From Rhizobacter sp. (lineage in GTDB: Bacteria > Pseudomonadota > Gammaproteobacteria > Burkholderiales > Burkholderiaceae_C), in the NCBI GenBank assembly GCA_017986065.1, contig JAGNWJ010000008.1:1-51541 (forward strand): 51,541 bases of DNA, written 5' to 3'. Within the stretch, counting starts at the first letter, position 1. The number at the start of each line of letters is the position of its first letter. Below, piece after piece: positions 31,956-41,610 of the stretch. The notes under the pieces are model-generated. The model saw only the letters and a program-made list of their open reading frames with translations. It had not been told where the DNA came from and did not search any database. Both the position numbers and the translations under genes were made by a program.

Positions 31956-33107
31956 ATGGCAAAGCGTGATTACTACGAAACCCTGGGCGTGGCCAAGAAC
32001 GCGTCCGAGGAAGACATCAAGAAGGCCTATCGCAAGCTGGCGATGAAGCACCACCCTGACCGCAATCAGGGCGACGATGCGAAGAAGGCCGAGGAGAAAT
32101 TCAAGGAGGCCAAGGAAGCCTACGAGATGCTCTCGGACACGCAAAAGCGTGCTGCCTACGATCAATACGGCCATGCGGGCGTCGACCCGAACATGGGTGG
32201 CGCCGGATTCCGTCCCGGCGGCGAAGGCATGGGCGGGTTTGCCGAAGCCTTCGGCGACATCTTCGGCGACATCTTCGGCGGCGGCGCCGCAGGTGGTCAG
32301 CGCCGAGGAGGCGGTCAGCAGGTGTTCCGAGGCAGCGACTTGTCGTATGCCATGGAAATCACCCTGGAGGAAGCCGCGGCAGGCAAGGAAACCCAGATCC
32401 GGATTCCTGCCTACGAGACCTGCGAAACCTGCAAGGGCAGCGGCGCCAAGCCGGGCACCAGCCCGAAGGTGTGCGGCAGTTGCAACGGCTCGGGCGCGGT
32501 GACGATGCGCCAGGGATTCTTCAGCATCCAGCAGACCTGCCCGACCTGCCGCGGCGCTGGCAAGGTCATCCCGGAGCCCTGCACTGCCTGCAACGGCCAG
32601 GGGCGCATCAAGAAGACCAAGACCCTCGAAGTCAAGATTCCGGCCGGCATCAATGAAGGCATGCGCATCCGATCGGCCGGTAACGGCGAACCGGGGACCA
32701 ACGGCGGCCCGCCCGGCGACCTCTACATCGAGATCCGGGTCAAGCAGCACGAGATCTTCGAGCGTGACGGAGACGACCTGCACTGCACGGCACCCGTGAG
32801 CATGATCACGGCGGCGCTCGGAGGCCAGGTGCAAGTGCCCACGCTGACGGGCAAGGCAGAGATCGAGTTGCCCGAAGGCACGCAGCACGGCAAGACCTTC
32901 CGACTGCGTGGCAAGGGCATCAAGGGCCTGCGCTCCAGCTACCCGGGCGATCTCTATTGCCATGTCACGGTCGAGACGCCGATCAAGCTCACGGAGCACC
33001 AGCGCAAGCTGCTCAAGGAGCTCGAGGAGTCTTTCCAGAAGGGCGGCGACAAGCACTCCCCGAACTCGAAGTCCTGGTCGGACCGGGTCAAGGACCTCTT
33101 CAAGTAG
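31956..33107 (+). CDS. dnaJ: Chaperone DnaJ (Hsp40)
   Basis: DnaJ is the DnaK co-chaperone, 383 residues from ATG 31956 ([11 protein letters not shown]); GTG 31941 is an in-frame alternative without family support. The J domain has the HPD motif ([12 protein letters not shown]). The Gly/Phe-rich region ([16 protein letters not shown]) is followed by four zinc-binding repeats [24 protein letters not shown] and CTACNGQG, then the two C-terminal beta domains and dimerisation segment. All key elements of a class A DnaJ are intact. It is cotranscribed with dnaK across 130 bases and is followed by two tandem hairpins before the next gene. Confidence 0.97.
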   Translation: MAKRDYYETLGVAKNASEEDIKKAYRKLAMKHHPDRNQGDDAKKAEEKFKEAKEAYEMLSDTQKRAAYDQYGHAGVDPNMGGAGFRPGGEGMGGFAEAFGDIFGDIFGGGAAGGQRRGGGQQVFRGSDLSYAMEITLEEAAAGKETQIRIPAYETCETCKGSGAKPGTSPKVCGSCNGSGAVTMRQGFFSIQQTCPTCRGAGKVIPEPCTACNGQGRIKKTKTLEVKIPAGINEGMRIRSAGNGEPGTNGGPPGDLYIEIRVKQHEIFERDGDDLHCTAPVSMITAALGGQVQVPTLTGKAEIELPEGTQHGKTFRLRGKGIKGLRSSYPGDLYCHVTVETPIKLTEHQRKLLKELEESFQKGGDKHSPNSKSWSDRVKDLFK

Positions 33108-33116
33108 CAGGCCCGC

Positions 33117-33144
33117 GCTCCGGGGCAAACCGCTTCCCCGGAGC
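33117..33144 (+). terminator. Hairpin after dnaJ (weak terminator candidate)
   Basis: A nine-bp stem GCTCCGGGG / CCCCGGAGC with a ten-base loop lies 10 bases after dnaJ. No T-run follows, so termination may need Rho. Confidence 0.5.
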
Positions 33145-33164
33145 CTCAAGCCAGCATCCAGCCG

Positions 33165-33197
33165 TCCGATATACCTGGGGTTCCCCTGGATATCGGA
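33165..33197. repeat. 33-base near-perfect palindrome before the REC-TPR gene
   Basis: Arms TCCGATAT (33165-33172) and ATATCGGA (33190-33197) enclose an almost symmetric centre CCtGGGGttCCCCtGG. It could be a protein-binding operator or, in RNA, a stable hairpin with a GTTC loop. It lies 133 bases before the next start codon. Confidence 0.75.
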
Positions 33198-33330
33198 TGT
33201 CTATGCCTGGATTGCGATCGTTACACCCGACCGATGCAGCGCCCCCGCGGCTTCGTGGACTGCGCACGGCGGCTTCTGCGCGCATCGCCAAACCTGATGT
33301 GCAGGATGTTCACCCATCGGGGGCCGCACC

Positions 33331-34959
33331 ATGAGAGTTGCCGACCCCGAGGTGCAGGCCTGCCGTGCGCTGGTGATCGACAGCAACCCGACGTCGCGCA
33401 GCACGCTCATCAACATGCTGCGCGACATCGGCGTCGGACATGTCGCGCAGTCCAGCCGCGTCGAGGACGCACGCCGCGAACTGGAGAACCGGGTGTTCGA
33501 CATCGTCGTGTGCGACTACCACTTCGACAATTCGACCATCTCCGGCCAGGAACTGCTCGACGACCTGAGGCGGGCACAGCTGCTGCCTTACTCCACGGTC
33601 TTCGTGATGGTGACGGGCGAATGCTCATACGTGAAGGTTGCTGAGGCGGCCGAGTCCGCGCTCGACAGCTACCTGATCAAGCCCCACACGTCTGCAGCGC
33701 TTGAGGAGCGGGTCCTGCAGGCCCGGTATCGCAAGAAGGTCCTCAAATCGATATTCGAAGCCATCGAAGCCAGTGATTTCGCCCTCGCCGCCCAGCTGTG
33801 CATGGCGCGCTTCGAGGCCCGCGGCGAGTTCTGGCTGTACGCGGCACGCATCGGCGCGGAGCTGTTCCTGCGCATCAACGATCACAAGTCGGCCCAAGCG
33901 TTGTACGCCGCGGTTCATGAATCCAAGGCCCTGCCCTGGGCCAAGCTGGGGCTGGCGCGATCCGAACTGGAAGCCGGTCAGATACCGAAGGCGACGCGCA
34001 TCCTCGAAAGCCTGATTGCCGAGCAACCCAGTTACGCCGACGCCTACGACGTGATGGGCCGCGTCCAGCTGGAGCAGGGCAATCTGGCGGCCGCTCTCGA
34101 CACCTATCGCGAGTCGTCGATGGTCACCCCGCAAAGCATCACACGCCTGCAGAAGCAGGGCATGCTGGCCTTCTTCATGGATCAGACAGACGAGGCGGTG
34201 AACGCGCTCGATCGCACGGTGCGCCTGGGGCTCAGCTCGAAGATGTTCGATTGCCAGAGCCTGGTGCTGCTGGCCATGCTGTATTTCGATAAACGTGACG
34301 CCAAGGAATTCAAGCGCATCTATGCGCTCATGGAACTGACCGTCGAGCGCCGGCCGGACAGCATCCGACTGCAACGCTTCCTGCGAACGGCCACCGTATT
34401 CCAGCGCCTGATCGCCCGCAAGGTCGGGGAGTGCGTGAGCGTGGCTCGCGAGCTCGCCAGCGACCTGCGGCGCGAGGACTTCGACTACGAGGCAGCCACC
34501 AACATGCTGGCCATGCTCTCACGCCTGCGCAGGACCGAGGTACAACTGCCCGATGCGGAAGCCTGGGTCAGTGCAGTGGCGCAGCGGTTCTGTGTGTCGA
34601 AGGCGTCGTGCGAAATGCTCTGCAGCGCAGCGGGCAACGATGAGGTCTATGCCGCGCTGATACGCAGTGGCCAGCACGACATCAGCACCATGGCGGAAAA
34701 AGCCATGACGCACAGCGTCACCGGCTCACCCGGTGCCGCCGTCGAAGCGCTGCTGCTCAAGGGATCCGAGACACTGAACGCGAAGCTGATCGAGTTGGCG
34801 GGAGCCGTGTTGCATCGCCACGCGGCGAAGATCGACAACAACGAGGCAATCCGGCTCAAGATCGATGACCTCAAGCGCCGGTTCTGCACCAAGGGAACTC
34901 AGGTGAGCCTGGGCCAGGGTTCCGGACGATCGGCGGGTGGGTTGACACTGCGCACCTGA
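33331..34959 (+). CDS. Response regulator receiver protein with TPR repeats
   Basis: This is a 542-residue cytoplasmic signalling protein. The receiver domain (residues 10-125) has phosphoacceptor Asp62 (FDIVVCDYHFDN), Thr95 and Lys117 (SYLIKPH), but the usual acidic pair is reduced to Asp17 followed by Ser (LVIDSNP). The rest is all-helical with TPR-like repeats (about 140-400, for example WAKLGLARSELEAGQIPKAT and YADAYDVMGRVQLEQGNLAA), suggesting a protein-protein output rather than DNA binding. ATG 33331 has a G-rich site upstream. No histidine kinase is adjacent, so the partner is unknown. Similar REC-TPR proteins occur in pseudomonads and betaproteobacteria with motility or surface roles; I cannot assign one here. 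Confidence 0.85.
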   Translation: MRVADPEVQACRALVIDSNPTSRSTLINMLRDIGVGHVAQSSRVEDARRELENRVFDIVVCDYHFDNSTISGQELLDDLRRAQLLPYSTVFVMVTGECSYVKVAEAAESALDSYLIKPHTSAALEERVLQARYRKKVLKSIFEAIEASDFALAAQLCMARFEARGEFWLYAARIGAELFLRINDHKSAQALYAAVHESKALPWAKLGLARSELEAGQIPKATRILESLIAEQPSYADAYDVMGRVQLEQGNLAAALDTYRESSMVTPQSITRLQKQGMLAFFMDQTDEAVNALDRTVRLGLSSKMFDCQSLVLLAMLYFDKRDAKEFKRIYALMELTVERRPDSIRLQRFLRTATVFQRLIARKVGECVSVARELASDLRREDFDYEAATNMLAMLSRLRRTEVQLPDAEAWVSAVAQRFCVSKASCEMLCSAAGNDEVYAALIRSGQHDISTMAEKAMTHSVTGSPGAAVEALLLKGSETLNAKLIELAGAVLHRHAAKIDNNEAIRLKIDDLKRRFCTKGTQVSLGQGSGRSAGGLTLRT

Positions 34960-34972
34960 GCGGCGCACGACA

Positions 34973-34988
34973 CGCCGGGCTGCCGGCG
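34973..34988. terminator. Short hairpin between convergent REC-TPR and dnaB genes
   Basis: CGCCGG / CCGGCG with a GCTG loop sits in the 30-base gap between two convergent genes. It lacks a T-run on either strand, so it is only a weak candidate. Confidence 0.35.
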
Positions 34989-34989
34989 A

Positions 34990-36417
<1,428 letters not shown>

Positions 36418-36450
36418 CCGAAGATCATACGAGCGCTCGGTCCGTGCGCC

Positions 36451-36459
36451 TGTGGACAA
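36451..36459 (-). promoter_or_regulatory. Near-consensus DnaA box upstream of dnaB
   Basis: TTGTCCACA on the minus strand differs by one base from TTATCCACA and lies 34 bases before the dnaB start codon. Confidence 0.35.
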
Positions 36460-36499
36460 AGCTGTGTAGATGCTGGGTAATGCCGGGGGAAATCGAATG

Positions 36500-36524
36500 A
36501 AAAAGGCCGGCAGAGCCGGCCTTT
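36500..36524 (-). terminator. Terminator of the rpsF-priB-rpsR-rplI operon
   Basis: A perfect 10-bp stem AAAGGCCGGC / GCCGGCCTTT with a three-base loop is followed on the minus strand by TTTTTC, 24 bases after rplI. Confidence 0.92.
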
Positions 36525-36548
36525 GGAAGCGAGGGACGAAGATGCGGG

Positions 36549-37001
36549 TCAGGCGGTTTCGCCCACCACCACGACCTTGACTTCGACCACCACATCGGTG
36601 TGCGGCGACACCGACACAGCGTGCTCGCCGACCGTCTTCAGCGGGCCATTCGGCAGGCGAACCTGCGACTTGACCACCTTGAAGTCGATGCGGGTCAGCG
36701 CTTCGGCAATGTCGTTGTTGGTGACCGAACCAAACAGCCGTCCATCGACACCGGCCTTCTGCGTGATGTGAACGGTGCGACCGCTCATCTTCTCGCCCAA
36801 AGCCTGTGCAGCGGCCAGCTTGTCGGCGGCAGCCTTCTCGAGTTCGGCACGCTTGACCTCGAATTCCTTGATGGCAGTCGCAGTAGCACGACGTGCGGCC
36901 CGCGAAGGGATCAGGAAGTTGCGGGCGTAGCCGTCCTTGACCTTGACGACGTCACCGAGGTCGCCCAGGTTCGCCACTTTTTCCAGCAGGATGATTTGCA
37001 T
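36549..37001 (-). CDS. rplI: 50S ribosomal protein L9
   Basis: L9 is a two-domain protein of the large subunit joined by a long helix. It has 150 residues and starts [19 protein letters not shown], the standard L9 N-terminus, with [15 protein letters not shown]. The C-terminal domain contains [22 protein letters not shown] lies upstream of ATG 37001. It is the last gene of rpsF-priB-rpsR-rplI, 13 bases after rpsR, and is followed by a strong terminator. Confidence 0.98.
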   Translation of the reverse strand: MQIILLEKVANLGDLGDVVKVKDGYARNFLIPSRAARRATATAIKEFEVKRAELEKAAADKLAAAQALGEKMSGRTVHITQKAGVDGRLFGSVTNNDIAEALTRIDFKVVKSQVRLPNGPLKTVGEHAVSVSPHTDVVVEVKVVVVGETA

Positions 37002-37014
37002 GATGGGTCGCTCC

Positions 37015-37305
37015 TCAGACGCGGTGCTGATCGCTGTACGGCAGCATCGCCAGGAAACGAGCCCGCTTGATGCAGGTCGTCAGCTGACGTTGGAAGAAGG
37101 CGCGGGTCCCCGTCAGGCGAGCCGGCGTGATCTTGCCGTTTTCGCCGATGAAGTCGCGCAGTGTCTCGACATCCTTGTAGTCGATCTCGGTCACACCGGT
37201 GACGGTGAAACGGCAGAAGCGCTTGCGGCGGAACAGCAGCGATTGCTGGTTGCGCTTCGGCTTGCGATCCTTGGAAAACTTACCCTTACCGCGTGGTGGT
37301 GGCAT
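37015..37305 (-). CDS. rpsR: 30S ribosomal protein S18
   Basis: S18 binds the platform of the small subunit next to S6, whose gene is in the same operon. The 96-residue sequence has the hallmarks [36 protein letters not shown] and [21 protein letters not shown] basic N-terminal extension ([19 protein letters not shown]) makes it about 20 residues longer than the E. coli protein, usual for betaproteobacteria. GAGG precedes ATG 37305 at good spacing. Confidence 0.98.
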   Translation of the reverse strand: MPPPRGKGKFSKDRKPKRNQQSLLFRRKRFCRFTVTGVTEIDYKDVETLRDFIGENGKITPARLTGTRAFFQRQLTTCIKRARFLAMLPYSDQHRV

Positions 37306-37350
37306 ATCAAACCTCTGTCAAATTCAATTCAGATCGGGACCGTGGACCGT

Positions 37351-37632
37351 TCAGTCCAGTTCGGTCACATGGAAAACGATGCCTTTGCCGTTGCGCTGCG
37401 AACCCAGGAAGCCGGCAAAGCCGTGCGTGCTTCCGAGCTCGATGCAGTTCAACGCCTTGGTGATGTCACCCACCGCACGCGCCTTGATTTCCATCGAAAC
37501 CTGGCGCGGCATACCGTTTTGCGTCACTTGCGATTCGTGCCTGAGGCTCAAATCGAGTGCCGGCAACCCGGCGGGGGTGTAGCGCAGAGCGCCTCGCTCG
37601 ACCACTGCTGCCGTCAGAACCAGTCTGTTCAT
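37351..37632 (-). CDS. priB: Primosomal replication protein PriB
   Basis: PriB is an OB-fold single-strand-binding protein that helps PriA reload DnaB at broken forks. It has 93 residues with NRLVLTAAVVERGALRYTPA, LDLSLRHESQ and ELGSTHGFAGFL. Its place between rpsF and rpsR is diagnostic for beta- and gammaproteobacteria. The ribosome-binding site is weak. The replication partner genes dnaB and dnaG are also in the window. Confidence 0.94.
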   Translation of the reverse strand: MNRLVLTAAVVERGALRYTPAGLPALDLSLRHESQVTQNGMPRQVSMEIKARAVGDITKALNCIELGSTHGFAGFLGSQRNGKGIVFHVTELD

Positions 37633-37669
37633 CGGGCGTGTCCGGTCAAGCCGACATCACTCAAACGAC

Positions 37670-38029
37670 TCAGGCAGCGGACTCCTGCGGTGCGCGACGG
37701 TCTTCACGGTCGCTGGTCTTCATCATCACCGAAGGTGCCGTCTCGGCCTTGCTCTTGAGCACGGTCAGGTGGCGCAAAACGGCATCGTTGAAGCGGAATC
37801 CGGTTTCAAGTTCGGCCAGAACTTCCTTGCTGCACTCGATATTGATGCAGAGGTAGTGGGCCTTGGCCAGCTTCTGGATCATGTAGGCCATCTGACGACG
37901 CCCCCAGTCCTCGACCCGGTGAACCTTGCCGCCGCCGGCGGTGATCACCCCTTTGTAGCGTTCCAGCATGGCTGGAACCTGTTCGCTCTGATCCGGATGG
38001 ATCAGCAGCACGATTTCGTAGTGACGCAT
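37670..38029 (-). CDS. rpsF: 30S ribosomal protein S6
   Basis: S6 pairs with S18 on the small subunit. It has 119 residues from ATG 38029, with a very strong AAGGAG seven bases away; the longer open frame upstream is not part of the protein. Signatures are [39 protein letters not shown] and [19 protein letters not shown]. The C-terminal tail ([16 protein letters not shown]) is short and charged. It is the first gene of the operon, with a TATACT -10 element about 75 bases upstream. Confidence 0.98.
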   Translation of the reverse strand: MRHYEIVLLIHPDQSEQVPAMLERYKGVITAGGGKVHRVEDWGRRQMAYMIQKLAKAHYLCINIECSKEVLAELETGFRFNDAVLRHLTVLKSKAETAPSVMMKTSDREDRRAPQESAA

Positions 38030-38102
38030 TGAATCTCCTTGTGAATTCCGAAATTGGAAGCCACCCCGAGCGTCGACCTGGGTGTGGCAAGGCAAGCCCG
38101 CG

Positions 38103-38108
38103 AGTATA
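38103..38108 (-). promoter_or_regulatory. Likely -10 element of the rpsF operon promoter
   Basis: TATACT on the minus strand lies 74 bases upstream of the rpsF start codon. The sequence 15-17 bases further upstream (around CTGAAC) is only a weak -35. The leader would be about 65 bases, where S6:S18 feedback is possible by analogy with other bacteria. Confidence 0.55.
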
Positions 38109-38180
38109 TCTCGTCCGGCCAGTGTTCAGTAGCCGTGGGTCCAGCCCCTGCGGCCGCCCCTCGCAGGAGGCGGGCGACCG

Positions 38181-40262
38181 TCAGTCGGCCTTCGGGAAGC
38201 GCAGGCTGCGCGTGAACGCACGCGACTCGGACCTCGGTCTCGGTGTCAGCAGGCTGACCACCACGAGAACGGCAGCGCCCACGCTCATGCCGAAGACCCC
38301 AGCCGAGATGGGGGAGATGCCAAACCAAAGCGCTGGCGGGCTGCTGACGCCGAACAGGCTGCGCATCCACGGTTCGTTCTGCACCATGTAGTAGATGGTG
38401 ACCGCAAGACCAGCGACCATGCCGGCCAGGGCGCCCGGCTGGTTCGCGCGGCTCCAGAACACCCCGAGCACCAGCGCAGGGAAAAATGCCGCCGCCGCCA
38501 GCGAAAACGCCGCGGACACGAGAAAGACGATGTCGGCAGGGCGCTGCGCGGCCACCGCCGCCGCGCCGAGCGCCACGGCAAGCAGCGTGACCTTCGAGAG
38601 CGCGACGCGACGCGCGGCGGAGGCCCCGGGATTGACCATCTTGAAATAGAAGTCGTGCGACAGCGCGTTGGCGATCGTCAGCAGCAGGCCGTCTGCGGTG
38701 GACAGCGCGGCCGCGAGGCCGCCGGCAGCGACCATGCCGGAGATCACGTACGGCAGGCCGGCGATCTCGGGAGTCGCCAGCACGACGATGTCGCCACCGA
38801 TGCGCATCTCGCCAAGCTGAAGAATGCCGTCCTTGTTGATGTCGACGACCGAAAGCAATGAAGGGTCGACCCGCGACCAGGTCGACATCCAGGCAGGCAG
38901 CTGATCGAACCGCGTGCCGACAAGCACGTTGAAGACTTCGAACTTGACCATCACCGCGAGGGCCGGAACCGTCATGTACAGCAGGAAGATGAAGAAAAGC
39001 GCCCAGGTCACCGAACGCCTGGCCTCCCGCACCGATGGCGTGGTGTAGCAGCGCGCCAGGATGTGCGGCAAGCCCGCGGTACCGACCATCAGGCACAGCA
39101 CCAGCGCCAGGAAATTCATCCGCGAGAGACCAAAGAGTTCGCGCTCGGCCTCGCTGCCCTTCGGGTCGCCGGCAAATTGCTGGCCGTGAGGCGGCATGCC
39201 CGCCAGAGGGCGTGCCCGCGCCTCGTTGGAAGCCACGGCACGCGTCCAAGCCTCGCGTGCAGCGGCCTCGGTCTTCGGGATGCGCAGCAATTCCTTTTCA
39301 GCCGCCTGAATGTCGGCCAGCGGGGCTTTATCGGCCTTCAGGGCGGCGACCTTTTGCCGGCCGGCATCGCGCTCGGCCGCCAGGGCCTTCGGGACATCGA
39401 CCAGCCGGGCAGCGTAGTCCTCGGCACGCGCCTTGAATGCTGCGATGACTTCCGTTTCTCTCGGGTCATTCAACAACTGCTTCTCGCGTTCGGTCACCTT
39501 GGCGAGCTGAGCGCCATAGACCAGTTGCGGAATCGGCACGCCCGTCTGCTTGACCGACAGCCACATGACCGGCACCAGGAAGGCGATGATGAGGATGATG
39601 TACTGGGCCACCTGCGTCCAGGTCACCGCGCGCATGCCTCCAAGGAAAGAGCACACCAGTACGCCGCCCAGACCGAGGAAGATGCCGATCACGAAATCGA
39701 CCCCTGTGAGGCGGGCCGTGATCAGCCCGACGCCATAGATCTGGGCGACCAGGTAGACAAACGAGCAGAGCACGGCAGCAAACGCACCGACTGCACGCGG
39801 CAGATTGCCGCCGTAACGCGCCCCGAGGAAATCCGGGATCGTGAACTGGCCGAACTTGCGCAGGTACGGCGCGATCAGCAAGGCCACAAGGCAGTAGCCG
39901 CCGGTCCAGCCGAGCACGAAAGCCAGTCCGGCGTAGCCCTGGAGGTAGAGCGTTCCGGCCAGCCCGATGAACGACGCAGCAGACATCCAGTCGGCCGCAG
40001 TCGCCATGCCGTTGTAGAAGGCTGGAACGCGGCGGCCGGCGACGTAGTACTCGGTCGGGTCGGTGGTGCGACTCAGGATGCCGATACCGGCATAGAGCAG
40101 CACGGTGGACAGCAGGAACGTGACCCCGATCCAGTGCTTGGGCATGCCCATGCGCTCGAGCATCGCCAGAGCCAGCACGAACAGGATGAAACTGGCCGTA
40201 TAAGCCAGATAGATGCGGTCGAGCCGGCGCCTGAACGGCCCGCTTTCAAGCGGCTCGGCCAC
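38181..40262 (-). CDS. Sodium:solute symporter (VC_2705/acetate-permease-like) with soluble insert and EF-hand-like loop
   Basis: This is a 693-residue inner-membrane transporter of the SSS family. Core signatures are visible: YYVAGRRVPAFYNGMATAAD, WMSAASFIGLAGTLYLQGY, and AAGGLAAALSTADGLLLTIA with the Na2-site Ser/Thr. Residues 237-380 form a charged, helical, soluble insert rich in Ala/Lys/Glu (VTEREKQLLNDPRETEVIAA). Residues 474-485 (DINKDGILQLGE) match a canonical EF-hand calcium loop in an extramembrane segment. The start is GTG 40262, two bases after the rnhA stop. The substrate is unknown; acetate or another short carboxylate is a guess. The DUF4212-type small subunit that often accompanies this subfamily is not nearby. 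Confidence 0.87.
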   Translation of the reverse strand: MAEPLESGPFRRRLDRIYLAYTASFILFVLALAMLERMGMPKHWIGVTFLLSTVLLYAGIGILSRTTDPTEYYVAGRRVPAFYNGMATAADWMSAASFIGLAGTLYLQGYAGLAFVLGWTGGYCLVALLIAPYLRKFGQFTIPDFLGARYGGNLPRAVGAFAAVLCSFVYLVAQIYGVGLITARLTGVDFVIGIFLGLGGVLVCSFLGGMRAVTWTQVAQYIILIIAFLVPVMWLSVKQTGVPIPQLVYGAQLAKVTEREKQLLNDPRETEVIAAFKARAEDYAARLVDVPKALAAERDAGRQKVAALKADKAPLADIQAAEKELLRIPKTEAAAREAWTRAVASNEARARPLAGMPPHGQQFAGDPKGSEAERELFGLSRMNFLALVLCLMVGTAGLPHILARCYTTPSVREARRSVTWALFFIFLLYMTVPALAVMVKFEVFNVLVGTRFDQLPAWMSTWSRVDPSLLSVVDINKDGILQLGEMRIGGDIVVLATPEIAGLPYVISGMVAAGGLAAALSTADGLLLTIANALSHDFYFKMVNPGASAARRVALSKVTLLAVALGAAAVAAQRPADIVFLVSAAFSLAAAAFFPALVLGVFWSRANQPGALAGMVAGLAVTIYYMVQNEPWMRSLFGVSSPPALWFGISPISAGVFGMSVGAAVLVVVSLLTPRPRSESRAFTRSLRFPKAD

Positions 40263-40264
40263 GG

Positions 40265-40726
40265 TCAGGAAGCGGCCTCCACACCGCGATTGGCCAGTGC
40301 ATCGGCACGCTCATTGCCGGGGTCGCCCGAATGCCCCTTGACCCAGCGCCACTCGACGTGGTGCAGTGACCGCAACGCATCCAGTCGCTGCCACAGCTCG
40401 GCGTTCTTCACGGGTTTGCGGTCAGCGGTCTTCCAGCCCCGCTGCTTCCAGCCGTGGATCCACTCGGTGATTCCCTTGCGCACATATTCGCTATCGGTGT
40501 AGATCACGACCGAACAGGTCCGCTTGAGGGATGCCAGCGATTCGATGACGGCGGTCAGTTCCATGCGGTTGTTGGTGGTCAGCACTTCGCCGCCGAAGAG
40601 TTCCTTCTCGTGACCCTCGCTCGCCAGCCAAGCCCCCCAGCCGCCCCGCCCCGGGTTGCCCTTGCAAGCGCCATCGGTGTACACGGTGACCACGGGGCGC
40701 GTGATCTTCGGTGCTGATTCGGTCAT
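40265..40726 (-). CDS. rnhA: Ribonuclease HI
   Basis: RNase HI cleaves the RNA strand of RNA-DNA hybrids and removes R-loops and primers. It has 153 residues (E. coli 155) with all four catalytic acids: Asp18 ([12 protein letters not shown]), Glu56 (NNRMELTAV), Asp78 (IYTDSEYV) and Asp142 (GNERADALA). The basic handle [18 protein letters not shown] is present. Its ATG overlaps the stop of the upstream methyltransferase gene (ATGA), and its stop lies two bases before the symporter start, so the three form one operon. Confidence 0.97.
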   Translation of the reverse strand: MTESAPKITRPVVTVYTDGACKGNPGRGGWGAWLASEGHEKELFGGEVLTTNNRMELTAVIESLASLKRTCSVVIYTDSEYVRKGITEWIHGWKQRGWKTADRKPVKNAELWQRLDALRSLHHVEWRWVKGHSGDPGNERADALANRGVEAAS

Positions 40727-41610
40727 CGAACGTCACTCGGCTCTTGCTCGCGGAAACCGTCGGAACAAGCCGGTTCGGCCCGTTCTCGGGACCATCTCGC
40801 GGTGTCCTGGAGATGCGGCTGATTCCGCGCGACGACAGCCGGTGCGGCGTGCGCCTTCGGCCGCTGTTCGCGCACCAGCCCGACCAGCCGCATGCCGCGC
40901 ACCCGCTTGACCGCGGTCAGCGCGTAGACCGCGCCGAACACCGGCCACCAGCGGGCGCCAGCCGACTCCACCCACGCGAAGCGCGACAACCACTTGTCGG
41001 ATCGCATCGGGGGCCGGTAGCAACCAAAGCGTCCAGTCTCGACCTCGAAGCTCAGCAATCGCAACCAGTCGCGCAGGCGACGGTAGGCGATCAGATCGCG
41101 CTCGCGCGACAGGAACATCGATTTGCCCAGTCCGAGCCCCAGCTGGCGCCTGGCATGGCCGGTCTGCTGGCGCATGCCCCACAGGCTGTTGGGGTTGAAT
41201 CCGATGATGACGACCCGGCCCTCGGGCATCAGCACCCGCTCGACTTCGCGCAGGGTCTGGTGGGGATCACGCGCCAGCTCGAGCGCATGAGGCAGGACCA
41301 CCAGATCGAGACTCTGGCTGTCGAAGGGCAAGGCATCGAAATCGCAGTTCAGCGCGACGCCGCGGGGCCCAGGCGGCTTGGCCGTCCCGAGGACGTCGGA
41401 GCGATGCGGCGTATCCACGGCGAGCCAGCGATGGGGCATGCGGTTTCCGCGCAAGGCGTCGAGTTGAGGCAGGCCCAGCTGCAATGCATGAAACCCGAAT
41501 ACATCGGCCACCGCCTCGTCGAGATGTCGCTGCTCCCAGTCCAGCAGATAGGCGCCGGGCGGGGTCGCGAACCAGGCCCCCAAACTTATACTCGTCGCGG
41601 TTTCCGTCAT
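40723..41610 (-). CDS. SAM-dependent methyltransferase (methyltransferase type 11-like)
   Basis: The protein has 295 residues from ATG 41610. The region around residues 85-150 ([60 protein letters not shown]) is the Methyltransf_11 pattern. The glycine-rich SAM motif I is weak ([11 protein letters not shown]), so cofactor binding needs confirmation. The gene lies between gloB and rnhA, as in many beta- and gammaproteobacteria, where this protein is annotated only as a class I methyltransferase. Its ATG shares the CATG tetranucleotide with the divergent gloB start, so its promoter and ribosome-binding site lie inside gloB; no Shine-Dalgarno sequence is visible. The substrate is unknown. Confidence 0.82.
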   Translation of the reverse strand: MTETATSISLGAWFATPPGAYLLDWEQRHLDEAVADVFGFHALQLGLPQLDALRGNRMPHRWLAVDTPHRSDVLGTAKPPGPRGVALNCDFDALPFDSQSLDLVVLPHALELARDPHQTLREVERVLMPEGRVVIIGFNPNSLWGMRQQTGHARRQLGLGLGKSMFLSRERDLIAYRRLRDWLRLLSFEVETGRFGCYRPPMRSDKWLSRFAWVESAGARWWPVFGAVYALTAVKRVRGMRLVGLVREQRPKAHAAPAVVARNQPHLQDTARWSRERAEPACSDGFREQEPSDVR

